Positions 46,586 to 58,700 of a DNA stretch of 64,000 nucleotides are shown piece after piece. The stretch comes from Stenopsyche tienmushanensis (Eukaryota; Arthropoda; Insecta; Trichoptera; Stenopsychidae), in assembly GCA_008973525.1 (NCBI GenBank), contig WACJ01000474.1, positions 1 to 64,000 on the forward strand, given 5' to 3'. Made by a program: the position numbers and the translations under genes. How positions within the stretch are numbered: the first letter of the stretch is position 1; each line of letters opens with the position of its first letter. The notes below the pieces were generated by a model. It had not been told where the DNA came from, searched no databases, and worked only from the letters and a program-made list of their open reading frames with translations.

Positions 46586-49500
46586 TATCTGAAATATGTG
46601 GATTATTGGACAATTATAAAACATTTTTTTAATTGTAAATATAATATTTTATTCAAGATCAAGCAAAAATTTGAAGATTTCTTCCCAGCACTCCCGAATA
46701 ATCGAGAATATACTGTATGTATATTTTTACGTTAAAGTTTTGCTAGAATCATTATCTTTGAGCTTATTTAGTTATATTTCTAGATGAATATTTACAATTT
46801 GTTCCAAAAACACTAGTAAAAAGATGTATTCATTGATTCCTACGGTTAAAATCATGATGAGATCAGATTAGGTTCGAAATTATTGACGAACTTTCTCTTT
46901 GAATAAACATGAATATTTTATTAGTTAGCAAGCTATCATATGCTTTAATGCTTTGAGTCCTACAAGCCGTACCCTTTTCTGTATATATAATAACTTATAG
47001 GGTTTAAGTTGAAGATCATAATAATGAGCTTGATATTATTGGCAATTCTATAGCTATATCGTATCGAATTGGTAACAATTGTTTTGGTGTATCTTGTATA
47101 TCTTGAAGGCATGAGTATTTTTTTAAAAATATTTATATTAATCAATCTATAGACATTTAAATACTTTAAAAAAAGTCACAGACTCACATGCATATCATTC
47201 ATATGCTTGATATTGCAATCTTTTGGCCTTTAATATGACTGATTTGAGTTTTTTGAATTACAGTCTCTACGCATTTATGATTTTTTTATATATTGGAGTT
47301 GTAATTTAAATCAAAATAAATTGTCTGATAATAAAAATTGATCGCCTAATTTATTTGTGACCATTAAATTGACGTTTGAACGACAGTTCGATACGTCTGT
47401 TTAGCGCTCATTAATAATCATGAGGAAGATAGGCTTATTGAGCATCCATCGTCGTGGACCGTCAAAACAATGTCTTCGATTTTAAGATCCAGCGAATTAA
47501 TTTTCGAGGAGGCAAATATTTGTCCCCAAACAATCCCTCGAAGAATTTTGTATTTATATGAGATTTTCGACGCTGTTAAAATTATAGGTCCAGGCTTCAT
47601 TGTTTCGCTCAGTTATATAGTACGCATTGCTCTCAATATTAATATTTACTCGTTTGTGATAATGGAAATATATTCCAGAATTCTCAGAATTTATATCTAA
47701 TTAAAATATATAAAAAATTTAATTGCTCGCATGACAGTGCGTCGATAAGAAAGGTCAGAATTATGTTGATAAATGTGTAAAATATGAATGTTAGTGCAAG
47801 CCTTCTGCGAAATTGAATTAAATTGGCATCGTTATTTTTTATTGTATATATGTAAATATAATGGCAAATAAATCTAATATTTTTTCCGATATTTATGTTG
47901 CCCAAAAGCAAAAGTTTGCGTACATTACTCTTTATTTGGGCTGCCCCACAGAACATTATATCTCCATTTATTTCAGTTACTTTGGGCATAGTACAAAAAT
48001 TGTGCGAAGTACTTAACCTGTTAAGGCCCGTGTTCTCTAAAAGGGGGGGTACATTCGCTCAACATTTATTTTGATTACAGCCAAATAGGGTATTTTTATT
48101 AAAGAACCGTAATTTTGCTTGCGAATACGCATAAAAGAGAAGAAAGTCAATCACGTAGCAAATATAGGCAAAAGCTTTTAACTGCAATCCACCACATTAT
48201 AAACCGGTTGATGAAGATCTGGCTTCAAGGTTTATACTCGTTGTCTGGATTTGAAATAATGGACAAAGTCTCGTGCAAACATCAATCCTCAGATATATTA
48301 TTGTCGATCAATTTTATAGCGTTGTGGTTAATATCGTTCAAATCAGCATTATTATATCGCATATTCAGCTATCTGAAAACTAGCATACGACCAACGAATC
48401 CAAAATAAGCTATTCTCGAAGCGTTTAATTCGGTATATCGCTAATATATATCAATTAGAGTTGTAAAAATAACGTCGAAATCAGGATTTTTCGTACTAAA
48501 ACATGCAATCGTAAAACAATGCTCTCGTGTTCCTGGCGGTGCGCCATTTTAATACGTAATGTGTTCACTGCAGTGGCATGTTTTTTCGGAATATATCCTA
48601 GCTACTAAAACCTGATATCGGTATCTTCTAAAATCTTCTAGGTATTAATGTCAATGTGAAATTATCTTAATATATTCCTAGAAAGGGTCATTCTTTCATA
48701 ATGACGCTTGGATTAATATTTCCCCGAAAAATACAGGTACAAACCACAAATGGTAAATAGATAAGAAATGTCAAAGCTAATTGTTTTAAGCTTGTGGTAG
48801 ATTAACATTGCCATTGAAGAGAATTAATTATGTAGAATTATTTACAACACGTATTACAGAATTTCAATGGCATTCGAAATCGTTTCAGAATATTCCATTA
48901 ATATGTACAAAGAAGCTTCTAAGAACGCTATAATATAAGGTATATGCTTTTTAATATTGATAATTATTCGCTTGGCGTTCATGAGGAGTATTTCATACAA
49001 CCCAATGGTTAATACAGATTATGGGAGATAAATTATCGATTGCTTCGATCTAAACTTAGCCCGATTCCTTGTTCAGAAAATGTAAATAATGAGACGATTA
49101 AAGTTGGGCATGAATTATAGATTTTCAACGATAATAAAAATATCACCCAAAAAGCTTAGAAAAAACCTTAAAAATCTGTCCATGAATTAAAATTCTAGTT
49201 ATTTTTTAACAGACCGTAAGAATTCAAAGCTCGAAAGGTAAGTGATGCAGGAACTATCTAAAATCATATTTGTATTTCGTATTTAAGGCAATATGTTTAA
49301 GAGCATTTTTTAAAAAAATTATTGAAAAAAAGGAATAGATCCTGTATCAATAATAAATATATGATACTATTGTCTCCACTTTCCGCAAATAAAAAATGCC
49401 TCTTTAGAAACAAAGTCGATAAACTCCATTCAAAATTTTATCTTTATAGGACTGTTTTGATTTTTTTTTTATATATGAATCTCTTTTACCCGGATTGTCT

Positions 49501-49740
49501 GATTATCCGCTTATTCCTCAGGACCAGTTTCAAGTCTCGGATGAAACGTCGTCCGGAAATTACAAGAATCTGGACTATAAAAATCGCGGTGAAAAATGTA
49601 TCAAAAAATCGCATTTGTGCCCTTAAATAGGGTTTTATTTGATATTCCACATGGGTGAATTAAGCAATATTCACTTTATGTTCTTCGTCTTTATATAGTC
49701 TTCTCGGCACGAACGTGGCTAAAAAATACACGAAGAAAAT

Positions 49741-49990
49741 ACGAATGGCGCCTCATTTTTCTAACTGAACTAATGGCGTTTTATTATATTGCGAGAGGAA
49801 ACAGAGGGCTTCTGAGAGCCATCTTTTACTTTTCATCTTTATCTTTTCACCTTCTTTTCGGGTAGGTTGCGCGAAAAGCGACGGTGGAAAGGAGAAGGAA
49901 ACTTTTTATGATTAATTAGCAGCCATTACGGAAACGACGGAAGGATGGATGCGTTTTGTGGGAAAATGGCGGCGACGAGCATAAGAGCAA
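49741..49990. promoter_or_regulatory. cluster of GCCAT and GAGAG sites (Polycomb/GAGA-type candidate)
   Basis: Five GCCAT cores (either strand) lie at 49745, 49773, 49818, 49922 and 49966. The last reads CCGCCATTTT on the minus strand, the Pho/YY1 consensus. Two GAGAG motifs lie at 49793 and 49814, the second overlapping a GCCAT. TGATTAATTAG, a homeodomain-type site, lies between them. Such combinations mark Polycomb/Trithorax response elements in Drosophila. Functional status is purely inferred. Confidence 0.35.
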
Positions 49991-50691
49991 AAGCCGCACT
50001 TTATTTTGTAAAATTTTAAATTTGAGCCTGAGTGCCTTTTAAGTTGCGATAATTAAAGTGCTTACGATAGAGCATCTTTAAAAAAAACACGTACATTTAA
50101 AAAAAAAAATAGTAACAGGACTTTGAGTCCTTAATGGGCGACGTTAGAGAAATCATTATGAATTAATTTAATTAGTATAATTCAATATGGATTCTCATCT
50201 TCAGGATCAACAACATTTTTATGTCGTGTAAGTAAAAGCGTTTAGATGAAAAAAAATATTGTTTTACGGAGGTCCAGTAGCTGCTGTCACCCGCAGGTGA
50301 GTTCCATCGGGTCTTATTTAATATACTACGTCTGAACTATTATTGTGTATGGGTGGTCCGTGTGTTGTTTTGGACAGGTACGAATTTTAATTTAAAGGAT
50401 GAAAGCAGGACCTCTTTAATTTAAAAATATAATAAGCTGTGGGTTAGAAACGACCCCTCTCTGATAAGCGTTGGTTAAATTCCCCAGATGATTTTTGAAA
50501 GAATACGAATATAATTTGTATTTAATTCCAAAAAGGTAAGAAAAAGCTTTCATTAATGTATATGTCGTTGGTGCTTCTGTAAAAAGTAAATATCTCTAAG
50601 AATGTCGTTCATAATTTTGGTGAAGAAATTCAGATAATTTAGTGATTTTCAGCTAAATAGCGAAATGCGCTCGAAGCAATCACTACGTCCA

Positions 50692-50775
50692 GATTGCGCC
50701 CCAACGGCTTTGAGACCGCTGCAGTCGCAGATTTATCTGCTTTTGGTTGCAGGTCAGAGGTTCAATTTGAGGATC
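50692..50775 (+). repeat. possible tRNA-derived SINE head
   Basis: CGCTGCAGTCGCAG and AGAGGTTCAATTT resemble a tRNA-Leu/Ser-like body with a degenerate B box. No cloverleaf can be closed, so a functional tRNA is excluded. Confidence 0.3.
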
Positions 50776-51005
50776 TTTCTTATCTTTGCTCTACTAAGGG
50801 AGCAAATTAAGTCAAAACATTGTTAATACAGATTTAAAATCGACGAATAAACAAGTGGAAAATAAAGGCACAAAAATAAAGAGCTCTATACGAAGTGCTT
50901 CGAAAATCAAACAACTAACTAATAAGTTGATAAAAGATTTATCTAATTATTAAGGCTTGACTATCCGTTGACATCTGGGACTCATACTATTATACAATTT
51001 CGATT

Positions 51006-51402
51006 GATGAAGCCCTTCGGCATTCATACTTTACGGAAGGCGCAGATTCTTGATGCGAATGGTAGAAACATGCAACTGCAAGATCGTTATATTTATACAA
51101 GCATCTTCCCGCTCTCAGCGAGGAAGTTCAGCAATTCTTAAGACCCGTTTATGAAGAATTATCGTCTGATGATTTACTGGAATGATGTGTTCGTTCGAAT
51201 ACACAATAACAACAACAATTTGAACCTATTTTTAAAATAATTTATGGAGATGCCCAACAAAGAACGTATACATCTTGCCAACCGCCGAGACTCCAAATCT
51301 TCTAAAGAAGCTAGAACAGTTCGCAGAGATGTCAGATCAGCCAAAAAAGACGAGCCTGTAATAGCTGAAGAATTGTTTTATGGAACTGGAATCGCTAATT
51401 AA
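51006..51402 (+). pseudogene. DNA-transposon ORF relic, C-terminal part
   Basis: Plus-strand translation gives EALRHSYFTEGADS-CEW, then LPALSEEVQQFLRPVYEELS, SSDDLLE, and a final open stretch 51249-51402 (IHLANRRDSKSSKEARTVR to LFYGTGIAN, stop TAA). This pattern (H..C..GADSWC.W, VQPVYEELSSDDLL, Asn-rich link, Arg/Ser tail) recurs in arthropod transposon proteins that I associate with Kolobok/MULE-like elements. The superfamily is uncertain. Two stops and frame changes interrupt it. Confidence 0.5.
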
Positions 51403-53001
51403 TAGTATATTTCCTTTTTTAACAATTTTTTAGTATTTAAAACATTAAACGCGTTTTTCTCGTTAATATCGAATGTATGTCATGGTGTTTATTTTATTGT
51501 TATTTAATTATGTTTAATTGATTGTTGCAAATCAGCCACTTCATTGTTTGTTTCGGTATTTATATTTTTCAAAAATCAAACAATCCGGATGCATTTGGAT
51601 CGAGACGATCGATCGAAAATCTCAGTTCTTTCAATCTTCAAAATTTGTCGATAAGGTGAAAATGTTTTGCACAAAATGAATTTGAACTCAAATCAATTCA
51701 GCAATTAACGCATTTATACTTAAATTATATTGCTTTATATACCATTTGTAATTAGAAATTTTGAAAGAAAAAAATATATTTATTGAAGTATGTTTAGTTA
51801 TGAACATCGCATTCTTAGATCATCGTTTTTACTCATTTGAGTTATTTGCAACATTGTATTGTTATTGCTAATATAATGTATTGGTAATTGAACACAAGAC
51901 GAACAAAGCATTTTCACGTAGGAAGTGTTTTATCTATTTTGAACATATTATAATTTATAGCCATTGTTCATTGTAGTTATATGGTTAATTTAAGCTCAAG
52001 ATGAGGATAGATACAAGCTTGACTGATTGTTAAATGCTGTCTAAAGATGGCTAGTAATGTTCTTAGCTTCTGCTACATTGTTGATGGTAATCGAAAGTAT
52101 CATAAATACTATGCTATATTGGCTTGCAAGTCATTTTTTGATCTTGTAAATTATATTAATTGCTTTGCTACTATTTTTGGAATGACATTGGTGTCGATAA
52201 ATCGAATCGATAGTGTTTACGTTTATCAGGAGTATCTTTCGAATTTATCTTTGCTTCGCGAAGTCTGTCGGGCTGCCGGGTTATTTCTGACCTAAGGAGG
52301 ATTAACTCGGTAATTCCTCCGATTCTCATCATCACAAGATAATACCAGTTGTTGCTTCGAACCGTTATCGCCTGCATGAAGAGCCAGGTCGCCATAAAAA
52401 TCATACCGGGCATAAAAATCAGTCCTCGAGCAAATATCAGTCGACGATAACGCGCCCCGATAAGATACGGATGCAACACATTCGTATGGCACAAAACGAA
52501 AAATGTTCATCGGAAAAACGCTTTTTCGTTTGGCAAAATGTACGCAAATATTTGTGCATGTCCACAATTAAACGAATCTGAATAAACGACGACAGGATGT
52601 GCATCCAGAGAATGTGCATATCCTTTGCATGGGCGGATCATATGTATGCGCTGAAGCAATAAAACCACCACGAACATGGTGACCATAAAATTTTTTCGAG
52701 TAACGCCATAATAGACTATAAATCATCGATCATTTTATGTTGTGGTACGACATAATATGAATGCGACACGCTATGAAAAGAATTAAGCCATCGAACACCT
52801 ATAGCTGCTTGTTAAGATCGGCAATTGATTAATGCAAATTTATTTCTGTGAACGAGTATGAAAATATTTGCGACTACAATGAATTCACTAAAATCGGCCA
52901 AGGAATAATGTGGGAGCTGATCATGACGTCAATATGGCGAAATCATGCAATAAATAATAATTAATCTCTAATCATATGACTATTCATAAATCAATTGAAT
53001 A

Positions 53002-54274
53002 TTAGAGGTATTATAAATGAATGTCGTTTTTTAAATGAAAGATTTAAATTCTCATATTTTTTTTATTTTGAATAATATTTTACATAATATAATTTCCATC
53101 ACTAGAAATAACCCTCCTCCACCTATCTGGCAACATTTTGTTGCCTCTTTCATAAAACATCATCGGCTTTGAATCGAAATAATCTTTTAACCCTTTTTTT
53201 ATATCATCGTATGTTTTATAATTTTTACCGTCCAAATAGTGCTGCATGGACCTAAAGAGATGATAATCCGAAGGAGCGATGTCTGGTGAATACGGAGGAT
53301 GTCAAATTACCTTCCATCCAAGGCTGTCAATTTTTTCCCGCGTTATTTTTGCAGTATGGGGGCGAGTTTTGTCATGCTGTAAAAACACTTGTCTTCGATT
53401 CACGAGAGAGGGTCGTTTTTTTTTAATTTCTGCCGTTAAACGGTCTAATTTCTCACAATAAACTTTTGCATTTATAGTTTGCCGGGTTTAAGAGTTTCGA
53501 AATTAATAATTCCCTTGCTGTCCCACCAAACAGACAAAAGAACCTTTTTTGTCGTGAATCCGGGCTTCGGGGTTGGTTTTGCTACCTGCCCCTTCGATAG
53601 CCATTGATTTTTGCATCCGTGGTTAGAGTACAGCACCCATTTCTCATCTCCAGTTATTAAATCATTTAAAAAAAGTGTTTCGGATTCCTTTTTCAATAAA
53701 TCTTCGCATGCGTGTATGCGCTCGCCCAGATTCTCTTCGCTTAGCGCGTGCGGTACCCATCTTCCTTTTCTCCACGTCTTCCCGATTTTTTTAAAATGTT
53801 TTTTACACTCGACCATGAGCATCCAAGTTTGTCCTCAATTTTTTCTATAGAAGCCGTAGGATCACTTTCAATTTCAGCAGTCAGTATGGCGGGAGCCACC
53901 TCACATGGTCTTCCACTTCCAGGGCTATTCTTCACATCAAAATTTCCAGATCGAAATTTTTTAAACTATCTTTGACACTTGCGAACATCTAAAATATCGC
54001 CCAGTATGCCACAAATATTTTTAGTGGCAACCACTGCAGTTTTTTCTTGATAAAATGATAAAGCATTGAATAACGGAAAAATTCTTCGTTCGGCGAAAAT
54101 TGATTCATTGTAAAATGGGTTGTTAAATTTGAATTTAACAAACCACAATTTATTCTTGACAAGTATGGTCACCGAAAGAGCATAAAAAACGACGTGAAAA
54201 AGCAACAGCCGAAGCACAACTAACCCTCGAAAACGGTCAACAATAGAAACGACATTCATTTTTACTACCTCTAA
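53002..54274 (-). mobile_element. structurally complete mariner element
   Basis: The inverted ends are TTAGAGGTATTATAAATGAA (left) and TTAGAGGTAGTAAAAATGAA (right end, inverted), continuing with TGTCGTTT in both. TA flanks both sides (53000-53001, 54275-54276). The length, 1273 bp, is that of a full mariner. It carries a single transposase reading unit on the minus strand. Terminal repeats still match well, so it is younger than the 16.2 kb copy. Confidence 0.93.
53080..54108 (-). pseudogene. mariner transposase, inactivated (DD34D)
   Basis: Cut-and-paste transposase of full family length (1029 bp, ATG at 54108, TAA at 53080). The order is an N-terminal MNQFSPNEEFFRY, an HTH region with FKKFRSGNFDVKN and GSGRP, then RWVPHALSEENLGERIHACE, GDEKWVLYSN (first Asp), LQHDKTRPHTAKITREK (second Asp) and HPPYSPDIAPSDYHLF (third Asp, 34 residues on). 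All three catalytic aspartates remain. It is broken by a TAG at 53966 in place of the usual Trp, a TGA at 53302, and frameshifts near 54050, 53790 and 53470. Motifs look closest to mellifera/cecropia-type mariners, with low certainty. Confidence 0.92.
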
Positions 54275-55045
54275 TAATAACAAGCGCTATTATTAAGTCA
54301 GCACGAAAAATCGAAAACCATATAGCAATCTGAAGATTTTTATAATTTTAATAAGCTTTGGGTAAATATATGCATAAATCAACACATTTTTAATTTAGCG
54401 CTATAAACATTGATAAATTTGGATTCATTACGTTCAGGCTAAATCATGCCAGATTTTTATAGGAATTAATCAGTGATCATCAGCGGCTCTGTTTTTAATA
54501 ACATAGTAATTACGATCAAATATTGATATAGTGGAATAATTCATGGATTTTTATTGTAAATATTTGGGTTCAAATACACGAATGTGATGAAAATTTTCAA
54601 CGTGCCGATAAATTTGAGGGATCGGCCATATCGAACATTATAATAGTTTTATTACAGCTAAAAAAAATATGCATTCCAATACAGATCACGTGCATTGTGT
54701 GCTGCCCGGGTTTCATTTTGATGTCCAGTTCATATTTTTGAATGCTTTTAATTTAATTAAAAACGTGTTCACGATCAAAATTGAATGTTCTGTATATTTT
54801 TGAGGAAGAAGGCAGGATAAATTCGCATGTGGTTCGACAACGCTGTTTATATATTTAGATTAGATTTATTTCTGCCAATCGTCTCAATAAGCGACGCATC
54901 TATTGATGCACATGCATAAGTCAATTATTGGTAAATTTGTTTGCTGAGTATACATTCCTATACCATTCATCCGATTGCGATGAAACTTTGGTGAGTTATT
55001 GGGCGTGTATCCAAGATGGTTTTTAAATTAACATAAGCATTGACT

Positions 55046-55760
55046 AGGGAATCCAATTCCAGGATTCCGAATCCCGGGATTCCGGACAGTTTTAGGTGCT
55101 CATAAATCCCGGGATTCGGGATTGAAATTTTTATCTAACAGAAATCGTACACCTCATCAGCACGATGAAGGCTACTAAATCGTGACATTCCCGCCGAAAT
55201 CTGGACGCTTTGAAACAGTGGCGTAACTACTAATTAGCGAGCTTAGGCGACGTCTAGGGGCAGTAACTGTCTAATCTATGTATACATATATACAGTACAC
55301 ATATGTTTTTCAAATTGTTATATTAAGCTTTTCCTACCGGTGATGTATTTACTACACCTCGATTCTAATAATGGGAATATCGATATGAAATATAGTAGAT
55401 ACGGGGTTCAGAATTTTTGTATTCCTCCGTAATATAATTACGAATCACATCAAAGTATTAGAGTATATAAATATTCATCTGCAGCGACGGAAATAAATCA
55501 TTTGTCGGGAAATCGGGAATTTTTCGAGTTTTAGTCCTTGTCTCAGCAGAAGGAATTTTATCAGTCATATCGATGGTGTTATACGAAAATGCGGTCATCA
55601 ACTCGAATTAGCATATATCTGATGACGATACCTCCAACGAGTGTGGAGGCTGAGAGTGGATTTTCAGCAGCAAGTTGCTTGGCTTCCAAAATCAGATTCA
55701 GATATATTCTTCGGGCATATTTTAAAAATATCTTTAATTTTATTAAAGTTTATTTGTAGT
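55046..55760 (+). pseudogene. hAT transposon relic with C-terminal dimerisation motif
   Basis: The plus strand around 55618-55695 reads MTIPPTSVEAESGFSAAS, then ASKIRF, the C-terminal dimerisation signature of hAT transposases (A/PxTSxxxERxFSxAG...xKxR). It is preceded at 55046 by AGGGAATCCAATTCCAGGAT and repeated GGGATTCSGG words typical of hAT terminal and subterminal sequence. The conserved ER is changed to ES, and the rest of the transposase is missing. The right boundary is not resolved. Confidence 0.55.
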
Positions 55761-58700
55761 AGTCCTCAAAACGAAACTAGGAGCATATTCCTTCTAAATA
55801 TTGCGTAAAAATTATTTGTAAGGAAGACTGCCTCCCGTCTTAGAACAACTTTTCGGGGAGTGCCGATCCAGTTTCAGATCAAGCAGGTCTACGTGGAACA
55901 AAAAAAATGTAGGGGTACGGTGTCAATTTCCACCACATATTTATAGATTTGCAACATTTTTACCCCATAATGTGACATCTTTGATCCAACCCATGGACAT
56001 GGAGTCAACTAAAAACTCTTGCTGAGAAATATGACAATCGGTCGCCCTCGGGATTGTAAAACTACCGTTAATGTGACTTATTTATACCTGCTACTCAGCA
56101 GAAATAGATATCTGAGTCAAATGTGCAAAAGCAACGTAAATATGGTCTTGAAATTATGATGCTATATTTAGTTTTTTTTGCGTAGTATAATATTTTTAGA
56201 AGGCGACCAAACGGCCACCCCCCATAATTGAATTAAATTGGTCGCCCTCGTGCGGTGCACATTTTGTCCATATGGCAGGCGCGCCCCTGACCAAATGCAT
56301 CCTCAATCAAGGATTCTTGATTATTTGAGTTCATAATTGGCTAAGTTTATATCTATATTGATCGTTCTGCAGAAATTTATCGAATCATTATTAAAGGCTT
56401 AAGTAAAAGCCCTGCCCTCGAGCAGATAAACGTATAAATAAAATGTCTTCCATGGAATTGATATATACCTCAACGGAAACCAAAGGCGGATGTTCGCATA
56501 GGATTTCCTGACCAAAGGATGTTAATTTTCATATTTGGCTCAGATGATTAAATGCAAAAACGCGATTAACTTGCAATTCGTGCGGTTGTAAATGCATATT
56601 TTGTTGATGCGTTTCTTTGCCAAACATAATATTATACACGTACACGCTTTTGTGTTATAAAGTTTGCTGCAAAAGTTGAAGGCTCTCCTCATTTAGTGGA
56701 AGTCGTAAAATTGTATTAATATATTTTCAATAGTGTAAGAATAAGTTCGACAAACATAACTTGCGTCCGTCAGTGACATAACTAGGCGATAATTACAATA
56801 GTAAATAAAATCGTTCAAATATCTCAAAGCATTCCGATAGCATTTCTGGTGTAATAGACTCACATCCAAGAATCCGATCTGTCCCGACAGCTTATTTGAG
56901 CTACGAATGCTGATATGAATACCACAGAGCCCCATAATCTTTTTATGCTTTGATAGCAAGCCAAGATGGCTCAGTTGTAGGTTTTTCGGACATGAAACAT
57001 ACTCAATGAGGCTAAGGGGTATAATAGTTTATGTTGAATATCAGTTTATTATTGCGGACGTGGCATAAGAGGCAATAAAAAAGGATACGGAAATATGAGA
57101 CTTTATGGGGTCAGTGAATATATGTTTGGAGCCATAATGGTGGCAAGGAATGTAGGAACGAAATTTAGTACTGCTCCTAAAAATATATATTTGTATGTAT
57201 GTCGAAAAAATAATATAATTAAATGTGATATATGAACGCCCCTTCCTTGCTTTAATTGCAGACTTTTTTTAAATCCTCAAGCTTAATTGCTGTAGCTATA
57301 TTTTTATTGCTCATTAACTTGCAAAAAATATACGTATGAAGGAAATATTCTGCAATTAGGACCCAAGATGAATGAACGATTTAATAAGACCTAGGCTTGA
57401 AAATATACACAAGGACTCAATGTTCCCGTATTCAATTCATCAAGGATGATCTTCTTGTCGTACAATGGCACATTTAATTATTTCCACCGGCGATTTACAT
57501 AAAACTGATATTTCAGCATTACATTTGCAGAATAGACAAGTTCGCCAAAACGGACTGAAGATGCGAGCGAAAGTCTTAATTCATACACATACATATGTAA
57601 ATGTCTTTCTAAATTCGCTTTAATAAAAGCTAATGAAATTCAGACGAGGAAGGTAATGAAACCTTCCGGTGAATATATTCAACGGTGGAAAATATTCTGA
57701 AACAACAACGAAGCTGAACAAATATGAAAATTGAACGGACTTTATCAGGATCGTTGAATCGCTTAAATTCAACAGTTTTCGGCAAGAAATTCGGAATTTT
57801 ATCTCCTTATTCAATTTTATTAGATCCGAAAAGCTTTTTCTTTGCTTTATGCGGTTTACACAACCATTTACGAGGGCTACCGACAACGTATTTCACCATT
57901 TTCGTCTGTCCTGAGCCTCCTCCCTCCAATTGTTCAGGCCCAGACGTGTGGCATCTTGTCTACTTGTTTATCTCAGCGTAGACGAGTTCTTCCAATGGAT
58001 CTACTACCACCTTGTTCGAATCTAATATGGCACGAGGGACTCTGTGAGCGTATTTCGTTTTTCGTCAAAAAAGAAGGCCACCGTCAATTTGGAGCCGCAA
58101 GTTGCCACAAAGAAGAAGATATCTGTTCAGGTCTTAATTTTTTTAAATCTAATTTTGTTAATTTACGAGTGTTCATAAAAGGCTTTTTATCTAAAATGTG
58201 AATTATTTATATTTTATACTTTGTAAAAATCGAATATTTTAATGCAATTCGAATTTATTATGCCCCCCCATTGTCTTAAGCTTGATTGATGTGGGATCAT
58301 TATGAGATAAAATATCAATTGAATTAATGTTATCTGTAAGCCCCAATTAATGGGTCTCTCTTTATCTGATTTGTTTTGTCGGTTTTCGTGCACCACGGTT
58401 GGTTTGTGATGTGATTTTCGCGATTTTTCGTGCAATTACGATTCAAAATATTCGAATTGCGAATATAGACGGTTCAATGGATTGTGTTGTTATGGCAGAT
58501 ATGAACGTTTGAGAATGATTAGCTTCAAAACGAGTTTTGAAGTATGGACTTGAAGCGTTTGCTGAACTTTGACGAAACAATGCAATGTAAAAGTTTTCCG
58601 GAATGATTTTTATTAATGCCCATTACGATCGCTACGCTAGTTGGGTTTTACAACCATGGCAAATGCTCCACGAAGAAAACGAAATGGCGAAAAGAAAATT

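Larger units (their letters stand above)
41001..53001. other. gene-poor region upstream of fz2, part 2
   Basis: AT-rich, with LINE, pogo-like and unidentified DNA-transposon relics listed separately. 42540-42760 and 49850-50000 have noticeably higher GC and could be regulatory. 43380-43620 is an almost pure A/T run following the LINE fragment. The 130-codon minus frame at 41262-41654 resembles nothing I know. No host gene is recognised. Confidence 0.45.

Noticed and set aside
49480..49560. CCCGGATTGTCTGATTATCCG as a pogo terminus
   Set aside because: Resembles pogo subterminal sequence, but no inverted partner or TA-bounded end was found.
57724..58201. Overlapping 85- and 119-codon plus-strand frames
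   Set aside because: Two frames open over the same stretch, neither with a family signature.
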